From Ignavibacteriota bacterium (GTDB lineage: Bacteria > Bacteroidota > Ignavibacteria > UBA10030 > SZUA-254): 64,000 bases of DNA. The DNA is taken from assembly GCA_016212665.1 (NCBI GenBank), contig JACREZ010000032.1, positions 129,566 through 193,565 on the forward strand, given 5' to 3'. Shown one piece after another: positions 49,642-59,300 of this stretch (its first letter is position 1; the number at the start of each line of letters is the position of its first letter). The notes beneath the pieces are model-generated. The model was not told the origin of the DNA and did not search any database. It saw only the letters and a list, made by a program, of their open reading frames with translations. Position numbers and translations under genes: made by a program.

Positions 49642-52359
49642 ATGATTCAATCTTTACATCGTCAATCGTCAATCTTCTTTATTTTCCTGCTCCTCTTCGT
49701 CCCCGCATCATGGGCAAACGAAAGCGATGAACCGAGCAGTGTTGATACCTCTATCAAGCGTCCCGCGTTGGAAGCGCTTCGTCTTACAAACTCCATCGTT
49801 CTCGACGGCAAACTTGATGAGCCGGAATGGCAACGGGCAGGCATTACAAATTTCACTCAAAAAGACCCGAATCAGGGACAGGCAGCGAGCGAAAAAACAG
49901 AAGTATGGGTCGCCTATGATGATGCCTCATTGTACATTGCTGCGCGATTGCATGACAAACCTGATTCCATCGTCTCCCGCATAGGACGCCGCGATGCAAA
50001 TATGAACTGCGATTGGTTTTATTTCGCGATTGATTCATATAACGACAAGCGAACAGGTTTTTATTTTGGTGTCTACCCGAGTGGCTCGATAACAGACGGA
50101 ACGTTGTACAACGATTCATGGGATGATAACTCGTGGGATGGAGTCTGGGATGCGGCAACAAGCATTGATGAAAAGGGATGGACAGTCGAAATGAAAATTC
50201 CTTATTCACAACTCAGGTTTCCCAAGCAAGATGAATATGTTTGGGGTGTGAACTTTGGCAGGTCCATCGAGCGAAAAAAGGAAGAATCATTTTTTGTGAT
50301 GGTTCCGAAAGGTGAAAGCGGCTGGGTCTCTCGCTTTGCGACTATGAACGGCATAAAAAACATCAACCCACCGACGCGTATGGAATTTCTCCCCTACACA
50401 GTTTCCAGTATGAAATTAACAAATCAGTTTTCTGACGGCGACCCGTTCAACAAAGCTGTTATGTTCAAAGGCAACCTTGGCGCCGATTTGAAACTCGGGC
50501 TCGGAAGCAACCTCACGCTCAACGCGACGCTCAATCCCGATTTCGGTCAGGTCGAAGTTGACCCGGCAGTTGTGAACCTTACTCAGTTCGAATCGTTCTT
50601 TCAGGAGAAGCGCCCGTTTTTCATAGAAGGCTCAGACTTTTTTAATTTTGGTTACGGCGGCGCAAACAATAACATGGGATTCAACTGGGGCAGTCCCGAT
50701 TTCTTTTATAGCAGAAGAATTGGTCGCTCTCCATCAGGTTCGGAACAGCACAGCGGTTATGTTGACCGTCCGGCAAACACGACAATTTTGGGCGCAGGAA
50801 AAATCACCGGAAAATTGAGTGATAATTTTGCACTCGGTGGGTTAGTTGCACTCACTGAACGGGAATATTCTAAAATTGATGATGGCGCTGGAAATCAATA
50901 CGATGACGTAGTTGAACCACTCGCAGGCTATTCTGTGGTTCGAGGTTTGAATGAATTCAATCAGGGAAACCAAGCAATCGGATTCATCGCTACAGGAACG
51001 AGAAGAGATTTGAATGAATCCTATCTGAAGCCATCATTCAATAAAAGCGCTTATGCGCTGGGAGTTGATGGTTGGACAAATTTAGATTCCGGTAAAACCT
51101 GGGTTTTGACCGGATGGGGAGCGGTAACACGTGTTGAAGGTTCCCGTGACCGTATCCTTGCTTTACAACAATCTCCTACTCACTATTATCAACGTCCTGA
51201 TGCAGAGCATCTCGAAGTTGATAGTAATGCAACCCAACTTTCAGGATACGCAACTCGTATCGCCATCAACAAGCAACAAGGAAATGTCCGTTTCAATACT
51301 GCGCTAGGAATTATCAGCCCGGGATTTGAGACGAATGATCTGGGATTTTTATTTAGAACCGATCAAATCAACTGGCATATATCCACTGGCTATCAATGGT
51401 ACGAACCGGATGATATGTTCAGAAGAAAAGGATTTCAGGTTGCAACCTTCCGGAATTTCGATTTTGAAGGGAATAAGTTTGGAGAAGGATATTTCTTCTT
51501 CTTTAACGCACAACTCCTGAATTACTGGACATTGAACGGCGATATCTATTTCAATAAAGGAATTCTTGATAATCGCATCACACGCGGCGGACCGTTAATG
51601 AAAACGACCGATAGATTCGGTGCATGGTTTGGTGTTGGAACGGACTCACGTGAAAAGATTGTCGGATTTTTAAGTTTCGATGGCGGGCGTTCAGAATCGG
51701 GCGCCTACAACTATTCGTTCAGTCCTGAGATAGAAGTGAAACCAAGTTCAAACATGAGTATTTCATTCGCCCCAAGTTACATGCGGAATACTGCTGTAGC
51801 ACAATATGTCCAAACCGTCGCTGACGGTTGGGCAGACAAAACGTTTGGCAACCGTTATGTCTTCGCACATATTGACCAACATGAATTTTCGGGTAATATC
51901 CGAATGGATTGGACATTCACACCAAAACTTTCGCTTCAGTTATTCTTGCAACCGTTAGTATCTGCCGGTGCATATAATAACTTCAAAGAACTGAAAGAAC
52001 CGCGCACGTTCACTTTCAATGAATATGGTGTTGATAACGGTTCTACCATTGCTTTTGTTGACTCAGTGAATACCTATGTTGTTGACCCAGACGGAAATGG
52101 CAGTGCCTCATCTTTCCTCATTTTAGATAATGGTCAGAAAAGAAAGCCAGATTTTAATTTCAAATCATTGCGCGGAAATGCAGTTCTACGATGGGAATAC
52201 TTGCCCGGTTCAACACTCTTCTTCGTGTGGACACGAATTGGTTCGAGATTTGAAAACAGAGGCAACTTTGAATTCGGAAAAGATTTTGGCGATTTGATAA
52301 CAAATCCGGACCACGAAGATGTCTTTTTAATAAAACTCGCGTATTGGATAACTCCGTAG
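49642..52359 (+). CDS. DUF5916 outer-membrane protein with N-terminal carbohydrate-binding-like domain
   Basis: 905 residues from ATG 49642; an earlier frame start adds only 11 codons. Signal peptide FFIFLLLFVPASWA. Residues about 40-240 form a CBM9-like domain (LDGKLDEPEWQRAG; VWVAYDDASLYIAARLHD; WTVEMKIPYSQLRF). From about 250 the DUF5916 region begins (LNATLNPDFGQVEVDPAVVN, FFQEKRPFFIEGSDFFNFG) and continues as a long series of amphipathic strands ending in ITP, predicted to be an outer-membrane barrel. Common in Bacteroidota and relatives; the transported or bound compound is unknown. The N-terminal codons contain the TCGTCAATCGTCAAT word also found at 14341. Confidence 0.88.
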   Translation: MIQSLHRQSSIFFIFLLLFVPASWANESDEPSSVDTSIKRPALEALRLTNSIVLDGKLDEPEWQRAGITNFTQKDPNQGQAASEKTEVWVAYDDASLYIAARLHDKPDSIVSRIGRRDANMNCDWFYFAIDSYNDKRTGFYFGVYPSGSITDGTLYNDSWDDNSWDGVWDAATSIDEKGWTVEMKIPYSQLRFPKQDEYVWGVNFGRSIERKKEESFFVMVPKGESGWVSRFATMNGIKNINPPTRMEFLPYTVSSMKLTNQFSDGDPFNKAVMFKGNLGADLKLGLGSNLTLNATLNPDFGQVEVDPAVVNLTQFESFFQEKRPFFIEGSDFFNFGYGGANNNMGFNWGSPDFFYSRRIGRSPSGSEQHSGYVDRPANTTILGAGKITGKLSDNFALGGLVALTEREYSKIDDGAGNQYDDVVEPLAGYSVVRGLNEFNQGNQAIGFIATGTRRDLNESYLKPSFNKSAYALGVDGWTNLDSGKTWVLTGWGAVTRVEGSRDRILALQQSPTHYYQRPDAEHLEVDSNATQLSGYATRIAINKQQGNVRFNTALGIISPGFETNDLGFLFRTDQINWHISTGYQWYEPDDMFRRKGFQVATFRNFDFEGNKFGEGYFFFFNAQLLNYWTLNGDIYFNKGILDNRITRGGPLMKTTDRFGAWFGVGTDSREKIVGFLSFDGGRSESGAYNYSFSPEIEVKPSSNMSISFAPSYMRNTAVAQYVQTVADGWADKTFGNRYVFAHIDQHEFSGNIRMDWTFTPKLSLQLFLQPLVSAGAYNNFKELKEPRTFTFNEYGVDNGSTIAFVDSVNTYVVDPDGNGSASSFLILDNGQKRKPDFNFKSLRGNAVLRWEYLPGSTLFFVWTRIGSRFENRGNFEFGKDFGDLITNPDHEDVFLIKLAYWITP

Positions 52360-52388
52360 ATTGGTTAGGGTAAATACGGATTAGACTG

Positions 52389-52515
52389 CTTGGGGGCTGT
52401 CTCACAAGTTAGATTTCACCGTAGGCGCAACCTTCATGGTTGCGTTTCCACATCAATAACGCGGACATAAAGTCTGCGGCTACATCATAATCAGACTTAT
52501 GAGACAGCCCCCAAG
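52389..52515. repeat. MITE-like element: GGGGGCTGTCTCA ends with GTAGGCGC core
   Basis: Inverted ends CTTGGGGGCTGTCTCACAAG and its near-complement to 52515 (20 of 22 bases). The core 52421-52483 runs from GTAGGCGCAACC, through a small hairpin (CAACC-TTCAT-GGTTG), to GACATAAAGTCTGCGGCTAC. The outer ends match the element at 32543-32653 and the core matches the element at 27835-27962, so this copy is a mosaic of the two. Confidence 0.85.
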
Positions 52516-52558
52516 TTTTTTTCTATCAAACTGTAAACACGTTCACCTCCCACATAAG

Positions 52559-52909
52559 TTATTTTTTCTTCGTTTTGAAAACAGCGAGTGCGCGGTCAAC
52601 TGTTTCGTACGTGTCGAAAACTTTTACTAACTGAGTAATCACAAAAAGGTTTTGCACGTTATCTCCGATGCGGGCAAGCAAAAGTTTTCCTCCTGCATCG
52701 CGTACTTTTCCAAGCGCGGAAATAAGTGAACCAAGTCCTGTGCTATTTACATATTTTACTTTTCCCAGGTCCATTACAATTTTTAAAATGCCATCAGCAA
52801 TCAGGCCCGCAACTTTATCTTTTAATTCAGTTGTTTCCGGGTCGCCGATTAGATCGCCTTTGAGTGTTAATATTGCAACATCACCTTCGAATTTTTCTTT
52901 AAGCGCCAT
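52559..52909 (-). CDS. STAS-domain anti-sigma-factor antagonist
   Basis: 116 residues: MALKEKFEGDVAILTLKGDL, then VMDLGKVKYVNSTGLGSLIS, in which the serine of VNSTGLG is the phosphorylation site, and a C-terminal Lys-rich tail. Such proteins bind and release anti-sigma kinases when dephosphorylated by PP2C phosphatases such as those at 18028 and 44718. No kinase gene is in the window. AAAGGAAC stands before the ATG. Confidence 0.92.
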   Translation of the reverse strand: MALKEKFEGDVAILTLKGDLIGDPETTELKDKVAGLIADGILKIVMDLGKVKYVNSTGLGSLISALGKVRDAGGKLLLARIGDNVQNLFVITQLVKVFDTYETVDRALAVFKTKKK

Positions 52910-52951
52910 ATCGTTCCTTTGGTTAATTGTTCATAGAAAAAAATGTTGGCA

Positions 52952-52983
52952 CAAGAATACGAAACTCGGCGTTAATAATCAAA
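52952..52983 (-). promoter_or_regulatory. Probable promoter of the STAS gene
   Basis: On the minus strand TTTG (52983-52980), 20-base spacer, TATTCTTG (52959-52952), one mismatch from TAnnTTTG. The start codon is about 43 bases further. Confidence 0.5.
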
Positions 52984-53053
52984 CAATATTTTTATTTTCT
53001 GTTATTCGTTTTTCTCCGCCGATTTCTTATATTCATTTCCCAAAACCGAAACA

Positions 53054-54205
53054 ATGGCAGAAAAAACAATCGCAGTCTTAGGCGGAGGAATTGGAGGGCT
53101 TGTCGCAGCGCGTCAATTACGCACATTGCTCGGCAGAAAACATAAAATTATCCTCATTGATAAATCTTCCTTTCATCATTTCCCTGCCTCTTACCTGTGG
53201 GCAATGTTAGATTGGCGAAAACCTGATGAAATCAGGAAGCCCCTTTCTTCGCTCAAACGGTATAATATTCGATTCCATAACGGATTGGTGCATGCGATGC
53301 ATCTGACTCAGAATGTCATCCAAACAAATAAAGAAATCATCTGGTACGATTACCTTGTGATTGCGCTTGGCGCAGAACCTGCGTACCATCAGGTTCCGGG
53401 ACTTTCGATGGCAACGCCGACATTCTACACGCTGGAAGGAGCAATCCATCTTCAACCTAAAATAAAAGCTTTGATGAATGGGAAAATTGCTATCATCATT
53501 TCGGGACTTCCATACAAATGTCCCCCCGCTCCATACGAGGCTGCGCTACTGTTAGATTATTATTATAAAAATCTCGGCAGAAAAAATATTCAAATCGAGA
53601 TTTATTCTCCTGAAGAAACTCCCCTTTCTTCTGCAGGAAAAGGAATGGGAGAAGCCTTGCTAGAAATTTTGAAGAAGCGGGGCATTTCGTTCTACCCGAA
53701 TCATACCATTTCCGATATTCAAGGGGGACGGAATGAAATCATTTTTAATAATGGAAGTACGATTACACCGGATATTTATACTGTCGTTCCCCCCTACCAA
53801 CCTCCGCCAATTATTCGTGAATCGGGCATCACTGCGCCGAACGGCTGGGTTGCCGTTGACCCGGTAACTTTGCGAACCAAATATCCAAACGTTTTTTCCG
53901 TCGGAGATATTACCACGATTCCTCTTGCAAACGGATTGTTGCTTCCCAAAGCCGGTGTCTTTGCGGCTCGCGAAGCCGATGTCGTCGCGAACAATATCGC
54001 ATTTGAAATTGCATCAAGCGGTAGCCCGAAAAGTTTTGATGGTCATGGATTTTGTTTCCTCGAAGCAGGGAACGGCACTGCTGGGTACATCAAAGGAAAT
54101 TTCTTCGACCGACCTGCACCGAGTGTTTCACTTCACAAACCGAGAATGTTATATCATTGGAGAAAACTTCTCTACGAGAAGTACTGGTTCTTCCGGTGGT
54201 TTTAA
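53054..54205 (+). CDS. FAD/NAD-dependent oxidoreductase, sulfide:quinone reductase-like
   Basis: 383 residues. FAD-binding GGGIGGLVAARQLR near the N-terminus, LVIALGAEP in the middle, SGLPYKCPPAPYEAALLLD with a redox-candidate cysteine next to the CPPAPYE motif shared by sulfide:quinone reductases and FCSD-like flavoproteins, and the second FAD site NVFSVGDITTIPL. SQR uses three cysteines; here only some are evident, so a different quinone-linked or NADH substrate is possible. C-terminal aromatic tail (EKYWFFRWF) could attach to the membrane. Confidence 0.85.
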   Translation: MAEKTIAVLGGGIGGLVAARQLRTLLGRKHKIILIDKSSFHHFPASYLWAMLDWRKPDEIRKPLSSLKRYNIRFHNGLVHAMHLTQNVIQTNKEIIWYDYLVIALGAEPAYHQVPGLSMATPTFYTLEGAIHLQPKIKALMNGKIAIIISGLPYKCPPAPYEAALLLDYYYKNLGRKNIQIEIYSPEETPLSSAGKGMGEALLEILKKRGISFYPNHTISDIQGGRNEIIFNNGSTITPDIYTVVPPYQPPPIIRESGITAPNGWVAVDPVTLRTKYPNVFSVGDITTIPLANGLLLPKAGVFAAREADVVANNIAFEIASSGSPKSFDGHGFCFLEAGNGTAGYIKGNFFDRPAPSVSLHKPRMLYHWRKLLYEKYWFFRWF

Positions 54206-54273
54206 TCCTTTTTAATTAGTTTGCTTCACTGATTTTCTGTAGATTTTTCATCAAGATGAAGATGAAAAATCAT

Positions 54274-54304
54274 TTTTATATTCCTTCTAAATGAACTATA
54301 TTTG
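54274..54304 (+). promoter_or_regulatory. Probable promoter of yggS
   Basis: TATATTTG (54297-54304) is a full -7 match; 19 bases upstream is TTTT (54274-54277), three of four to TTTG. The start codon is at 54319, so the leader would be about ten bases or less. Confidence 0.6.
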
Positions 54305-54318
54305 CACCTTAAATCTGC

Positions 54319-55002
54319 ATGGTCGCTGAGAATGTAAAAAATATCCGCCGGCAAATCAGCGAGGTATGTTCACGAATTGGCAGGGATTCAAAAGAAATTA
54401 CACTGATTGCAGTCTCGAAAACATTTGGCTCTGAACTTATCCGTGAAGCAATCTCGGCTGGAATCTCTGACATCGGTGAGAACTACGTACAGGAGTTGCA
54501 ACGCAAACAACAGGAACTCTTTGCCGAACAATTTCGCTGGCATTTCATCGGTCATTTACAGAGAAACAAAGTGAAGTTTATTATCCCTTGGATTCATTGC
54601 GTCCACTCGGTTGATTCAATGAAGTTAGCAGAAGAATTGTCGCAACAATCCGGCAAGTATAACAGAACGCTCGACATACTCGTCGAAGTGAACACGTCCG
54701 AAGAAGAAACGAAGTTTGGTGTGCAACCGGAACAAACAGTGAGTTTAGTAAAAGATGTACAGCAATTGAAGAATCTCAATGTTGTTGGATTGATGACCAT
54801 CGGGAAGTTTCCTGATGACCCGGAAGACTCACGTCCGACATTTCAGTTAATGCGAAGTCTTCGGAACGATGTGGAACGAAACGGAATCCGACTCCCTCAT
54901 CTTTCAATGGGAATGACAAACGATTTTCACATCGCCATTGAAGAAGGCGCAACGTTCGTTCGCATCGGCACAGCGATTTTTGGAAAGCGACATTATCAAT
55001 AA
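54319..55002 (+). CDS. yggS: YggS/PROSC-type pyridoxal-phosphate homeostasis protein
   Basis: 227 residues, alanine-racemase-like barrel without the second domain. The PLP lysine is in LIAVSKTF, followed by IGENYVQELQRK, WHFIGHLQRNK, VHSVDS, LVEVNTSEEETKFG, LMTIGKFPDDPE and the phosphate-binding LSMGMTNDFHIAIEEG with VRIGTAIFG. Buffers cellular PLP. ATG 54319 sits close behind a promoter; punA follows six bases after the stop. Confidence 0.95.
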   Translation: MVAENVKNIRRQISEVCSRIGRDSKEITLIAVSKTFGSELIREAISAGISDIGENYVQELQRKQQELFAEQFRWHFIGHLQRNKVKFIIPWIHCVHSVDSMKLAEELSQQSGKYNRTLDILVEVNTSEEETKFGVQPEQTVSLVKDVQQLKNLNVVGLMTIGKFPDDPEDSRPTFQLMRSLRNDVERNGIRLPHLSMGMTNDFHIAIEEGATFVRIGTAIFGKRHYQ

Positions 55003-55008
55003 ATCATT

Positions 55009-55836
55009 ATGAGCAAACTCAGAGAACAAATCAACGAAGCAGTCAATTATATTCGTAAGCAGACGAAAATGAAGCCGGAAGTCGGAATCATTCTCGGTAC
55101 AGGCTTGGGCGGTTTGGTGAAAGAAATCAAACAGGAATGTGTTCTTGAGTATGATAACATTCCGCACTTCCCCGTTTCCACTGTTGAGTCGCATCACGGC
55201 AGGTTGATTTTCGGTACGCTAAGTGGAAAAAAAGTTGTCGCGATGCAAGGGCGTTTTCATTTCTACGAAGGTTACACGATGCAACAAGTGACTTTTCCTG
55301 TTCGCGTAATGAAGGCGGGACTTGGTGTGAAGACATTGTTGATATCCAACGCCGCCGGTGGAATGAATCCTCTCTTCAAGCGCGGCGACATCATGCTCAT
55401 CACCGACCACATCAATTTGCTTGGTGATAATCCATTGATTGGTCCGAATAATGATTCGCTTGGGCCCCGCTTCCCCGACATGTCCGAACCATACACGAAA
55501 AAATTGATTGAACTTGCACAGCAAGTCGCACTTGATGCAAAACTTCCTGTGCAAAAAGGTGTGTTCGTCGCCGTGCCGGGACCGAATCTTGAAACACGAG
55601 CAGAGTATCGTTTTCTCCGAAACCTTGGTGCAGATGTGGTTGGAATGTCAACCGTTCCGGAAGTTATCGTCGCAGCACACATGGGAATGAACGTACTTGG
55701 CTTCTCCATTATCACCGATGAGTGTTTCCCCGATTCTCTTAAGCCCGCGTTGCTTGATGAAATTATCGAAGTAGCAAACAACGCAGAACCGAAGTTGACG
55801 AGGATAATGAAGGAAGTGGTAAAGAGATTGAAGTGA
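55009..55836 (+). CDS. punA: Purine nucleoside phosphorylase (trimeric, PNP family 2)
   Basis: 275 residues; splits purine nucleosides with phosphate in salvage. Motifs: [15 protein letters not shown] (phosphate loop), [30 protein letters not shown], and the base-binding [12 protein letters not shown] with [17 protein letters not shown]. Length and order fit the homotrimeric inosine/guanosine enzymes. Confidence 0.95.
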   Translation: MSKLREQINEAVNYIRKQTKMKPEVGIILGTGLGGLVKEIKQECVLEYDNIPHFPVSTVESHHGRLIFGTLSGKKVVAMQGRFHFYEGYTMQQVTFPVRVMKAGLGVKTLLISNAAGGMNPLFKRGDIMLITDHINLLGDNPLIGPNNDSLGPRFPDMSEPYTKKLIELAQQVALDAKLPVQKGVFVAVPGPNLETRAEYRFLRNLGADVVGMSTVPEVIVAAHMGMNVLGFSIITDECFPDSLKPALLDEIIEVANNAEPKLTRIMKEVVKRLK

Positions 55837-55869
55837 TTTCATTTTTCTGCATATTTATCTATCAATGAA

Positions 55870-56127
55870 ATGACCAAAAAGAAAAAAGTAAATGAACTGA
55901 ATTTTACAATCGTATTAGAAGAAGAACCTGAAGGCGGCTTTACCGTTACCGTTCCTGCATTACCGGGCTGTGTCAGTTTCGGTGAAACAATTGAAGAAGC
56001 AAGAACGATGGCACGTGAAGCAATAGAACTTCATCTCGAAGGACTTCTTGAGTTGGGCTGGATTAAGTCATCTGAACTCACTCATCGTGTTGAACTTGTT
56101 ACAAATGTCAACGCCGCGATTGCTTAA
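55870..56127 (+). CDS. HicB-like antitoxin
   Basis: 85 residues of the partial RNase H-like HicB fold: FTIVLEEEPEGGFTVTVPAL, PGCVSFGETIEEARTMAREA, then a helix ending in a short C-terminal part without a clear DNA-binding domain. Stop and hicA start overlap by one base (TAATG). Antitoxin-first order is one of the two usual arrangements. Confidence 0.92.
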   Translation: MTKKKKVNELNFTIVLEEEPEGGFTVTVPALPGCVSFGETIEEARTMAREAIELHLEGLLELGWIKSSELTHRVELVTNVNAAIA

Positions 56128-56354
56128 TGAGTAGAAAACTGCCGTCGTTTACTTGCCAGGAAGTTTTAAAGAAATTAAAGAAAGCAGGATTTATTGAGAG
56201 CCGTCAACGAGGCTCGCATTTACGTTTAGTTAAGTATGATGAAAAGCGAATGGTTACTCTTCCGATTCATTTTAAGAAGGATATTCCAAAAGGAACATTA
56301 TTAGTTATCATCAAACAAGCCGGACTCACAATTGAAGAATTTTTATCACTATAA
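56127..56354 (+). CDS. HicA-like mRNA interferase toxin
   Basis: 75 residues of the dsRBD-like YcfA/HicA fold: EVLKKLKKAGFIESRQRGSH, with the catalytic histidine in GSH, then RMVTLPIHFKKDIPKGTLLV and IIKQAGLTIEEF. Only three bases separate its stop from the ileS start codon, so the pair is probably transcribed with ileS. Confidence 0.93.
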   Translation: MSRKLPSFTCQEVLKKLKKAGFIESRQRGSHLRLVKYDEKRMVTLPIHFKKDIPKGTLLVIIKQAGLTIEEFLSL

Positions 56355-56357
56355 TAA

Positions 56358-59300
56358 ATGTTCAAACAACTCACAGATAAAATAAATTACTCTCAACTTG
56401 AGCAGGAAGTTCTCAAGTTCTGGAACGAACAGAAGATTTTTGAAAAAAGTATTTCCTCACGTGAAGGGAAATCCGGATTCACATTTTATGAAGGTCCGCC
56501 GACGGCGAACGGTCGTCCCGGAATTCATCATGTTATGGCACGAACCCTAAAGGATTTGGTGTGTCGTTACAAGACGATGCGCGGGTATCAGGTTCATCGC
56601 AAAGCGGGATGGGATACGCACGGTCTGCCGGTTGAAATCGAAGTGGAGAAATCGCTCGGCTTCAAACACAAAGAAGAAATTGTAAAGTTTGGCGTTGCAA
56701 AGTTCAATGAGGAGTGCAGAAAATCGGTCTGGAAATACAAAACCGATTGGGAACAAATGACACAACGAATGGGCTATTGGGTAAACTTGAATGACCCGTA
56801 CGTCACGTTCGAAAATAATTATATCGAATCAATCTGGTGGTCGCTGAAACAATATTTCGACAAGGGATTGATTTACAAGGGCTACAAAGTTCAGCCATAC
56901 TGTCCCCGCTGCGAAACGCCTCTCTCCTCTCATGAAGTTTCGCTCGGTTATGAAGATGTCAAAGACCCAAGCGTGTATGTAAAGATGAAAGTTAAAGGCG
57001 AGGAGAACACCTATTTTCTTGTGTGGACAACGACACCTTGGACACTCATCTCCAATGTTGCACTCGCTGTCCATCCCAATGTCGATTATGTTAAGGTAGA
57101 ACATAAAGGCGAATATTTAATTCTTGCAGAAACTCGACTTGAAGTGCTTGATGGAGAGTTCATAATTATTAAAAGATACAAAGGGAACGAACTAGTCGGG
57201 AAAACATATTTTCCTATATTTTCCTCAAAGGTTAATTTGAAATATCGTTTTAATAAACGTGAATATTATTTATCTGTCAATACTGGAAGGGGGTATAAAC
57301 TTCTTAATCAAAATCTAAATATTCAAGAACCCATTAAAAAAGCATATGTACGTTCTTCAAAAAAGGCAAAAAGAAAACACAATGACAGAACCCTCGTTAT
57401 TGCAAGAGTAAGTAATGAACTTGTACTCATGCCTTTTGTACTCTGGTTAAAGTTGAAACCTAAGTCAACAATTATTACTTATCTATTTAACTTCAATATC
57501 TTAGATTATGATTTAGTCGATACAGATGAACTAAATCGAAATAAAAATCCGCATATATTTCAGATTTCTGGACCTCAAGCATTTTGTGTAGTTGAAGCAG
57601 ACTTTGTAACAACGGAAGATGGTTCCGGTATCGTCCACATGGCCCCTGCATACGGCGAAGATGATTATCAAACAGGTCGCAAATACGGACTTCCGACAAT
57701 CCATCCGGTCAACAAAAGCGGTGAGTTCAATCCCGAGGTAACCGACTTTGCAGGAAAGTTTGTGAAAGATGCCGACGCGGACATCATCCGCAATCTCAAA
57801 GAGCGTCATATTCTTTATAAGAAAGAGACTATCACGCACAGTTACCCACATTGCTGGAGATGTAAAACTCCGCTTTTGTATTATGCACGTGAATCGTGGT
57901 ACATCGCCACCACAAAATATGCACAGCGCATGGTGGAGTTGAACAAGACAATCAATTGGTACCCGCCCGAAGTCGGCGAAGGACGTTTTGGAAACTGGCT
58001 TGCAGAAAACAAAGACTGGTCTCTCTCCCGCGACCGTTTATGGGGAACACCGCTTCCTATCTGGATTTGTTCCGATTGTGGAAAGCAACATTGTGTCGGT
58101 AGCGTTTCTGAACTTCAGGAGGTTTCAGGTTTGAGGTTTCAGGTTTCAGATAATAAACAGGAAACTGAAAACAGGAAACTGGAAACTGAAAACAGAAAAC
58201 TCGATTTACACAAACCTTTCGTTGATGAAATCACATGGAACTGTTCTTGCGGCGGAACGATGAAGCGAACTCCAGAACTGATTGATGTCTGGTACGATTC
58301 GGGTGCGATGCCGTTTGCACAGTGGCATTATCCGTTCGAGAACAAAGAGTTGATTGACTCCGGCGAACAACATCCGGCTGATTTTATCTGCGAAGGAATT
58401 GACCAAACACGCGGTTGGTTTTATTCACTTCACTCCATCAGCACATTTTTGTTTGACAGACCTGCGTACAAAAATCTTCTTGTCAACGATTTGATTCTTG
58501 ACAAAGACGGAAAGAAAATGTCCAAGTCGTTGAAGAACACGGTTGACCCGTTCATGATTATTGACAAGTACGGCGCGGATACAACGCGCTGGTATCTTGT
58601 TACCAACAGTCCGCCCTGGCGACCAACGTTGTTCAATGAAGAAGGAATGGGCGATACGCAAAGAAAATTCTTCAGCACGTTGTTGAACACGTATTCCTTC
58701 TTCAGTATGTACGCGAATATTGATGGTTTCACGTTCGATGGTCCCGGCATCAAAGTACAAGAACGACCGGAGATTGACAGATGGATAATTTCCGTGATGA
58801 ATTCGCTCATCAAAGATTATATTGCGGCAATGGAAACATACGACGTGACAAAAGCCGCGCGCGCCGTCAGCGATTTCACGATTGACCAACTATCAAACTG
58901 GTATGTGCGACGCAACCGCCGACGGTTCTGGTCGAAAGCGTTACCGGCCGATGCGAACCTTGCGGCGAAAGATAAAGCGTCCGCTTATCAAACATTGTAT
59001 GAGTGCTTGCTGACAATTTCGACATTGATTGCGCCCTTCTCTCCGTTCATTGCCGATGAATTGTATCGTAACTTGAACAGCGAATCGAAACGTGAACCGT
59101 TTGAATCGGTTCATCTTGCAGAGATGCCGACGCCGGATGAATCGGTGATTGATGCAGAACTTGAATCACGAATGCAGAAAACCGAAACAATCGTTTCACT
59201 CGTCCGTGCTATCCGAAACAAGGCAAATCTCAAAGTTCGTTTACCCCTCAAACGAATCATTCTTCCGATTGCTGAAGAGAAAAAGCGTCACGAAATCGAG

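Noticed and set aside
57222-57575. Intein in ileS
   Set aside because: About 115 residues, no Cys/Ser start, no His-Asn end and no Hint or endonuclease motifs.
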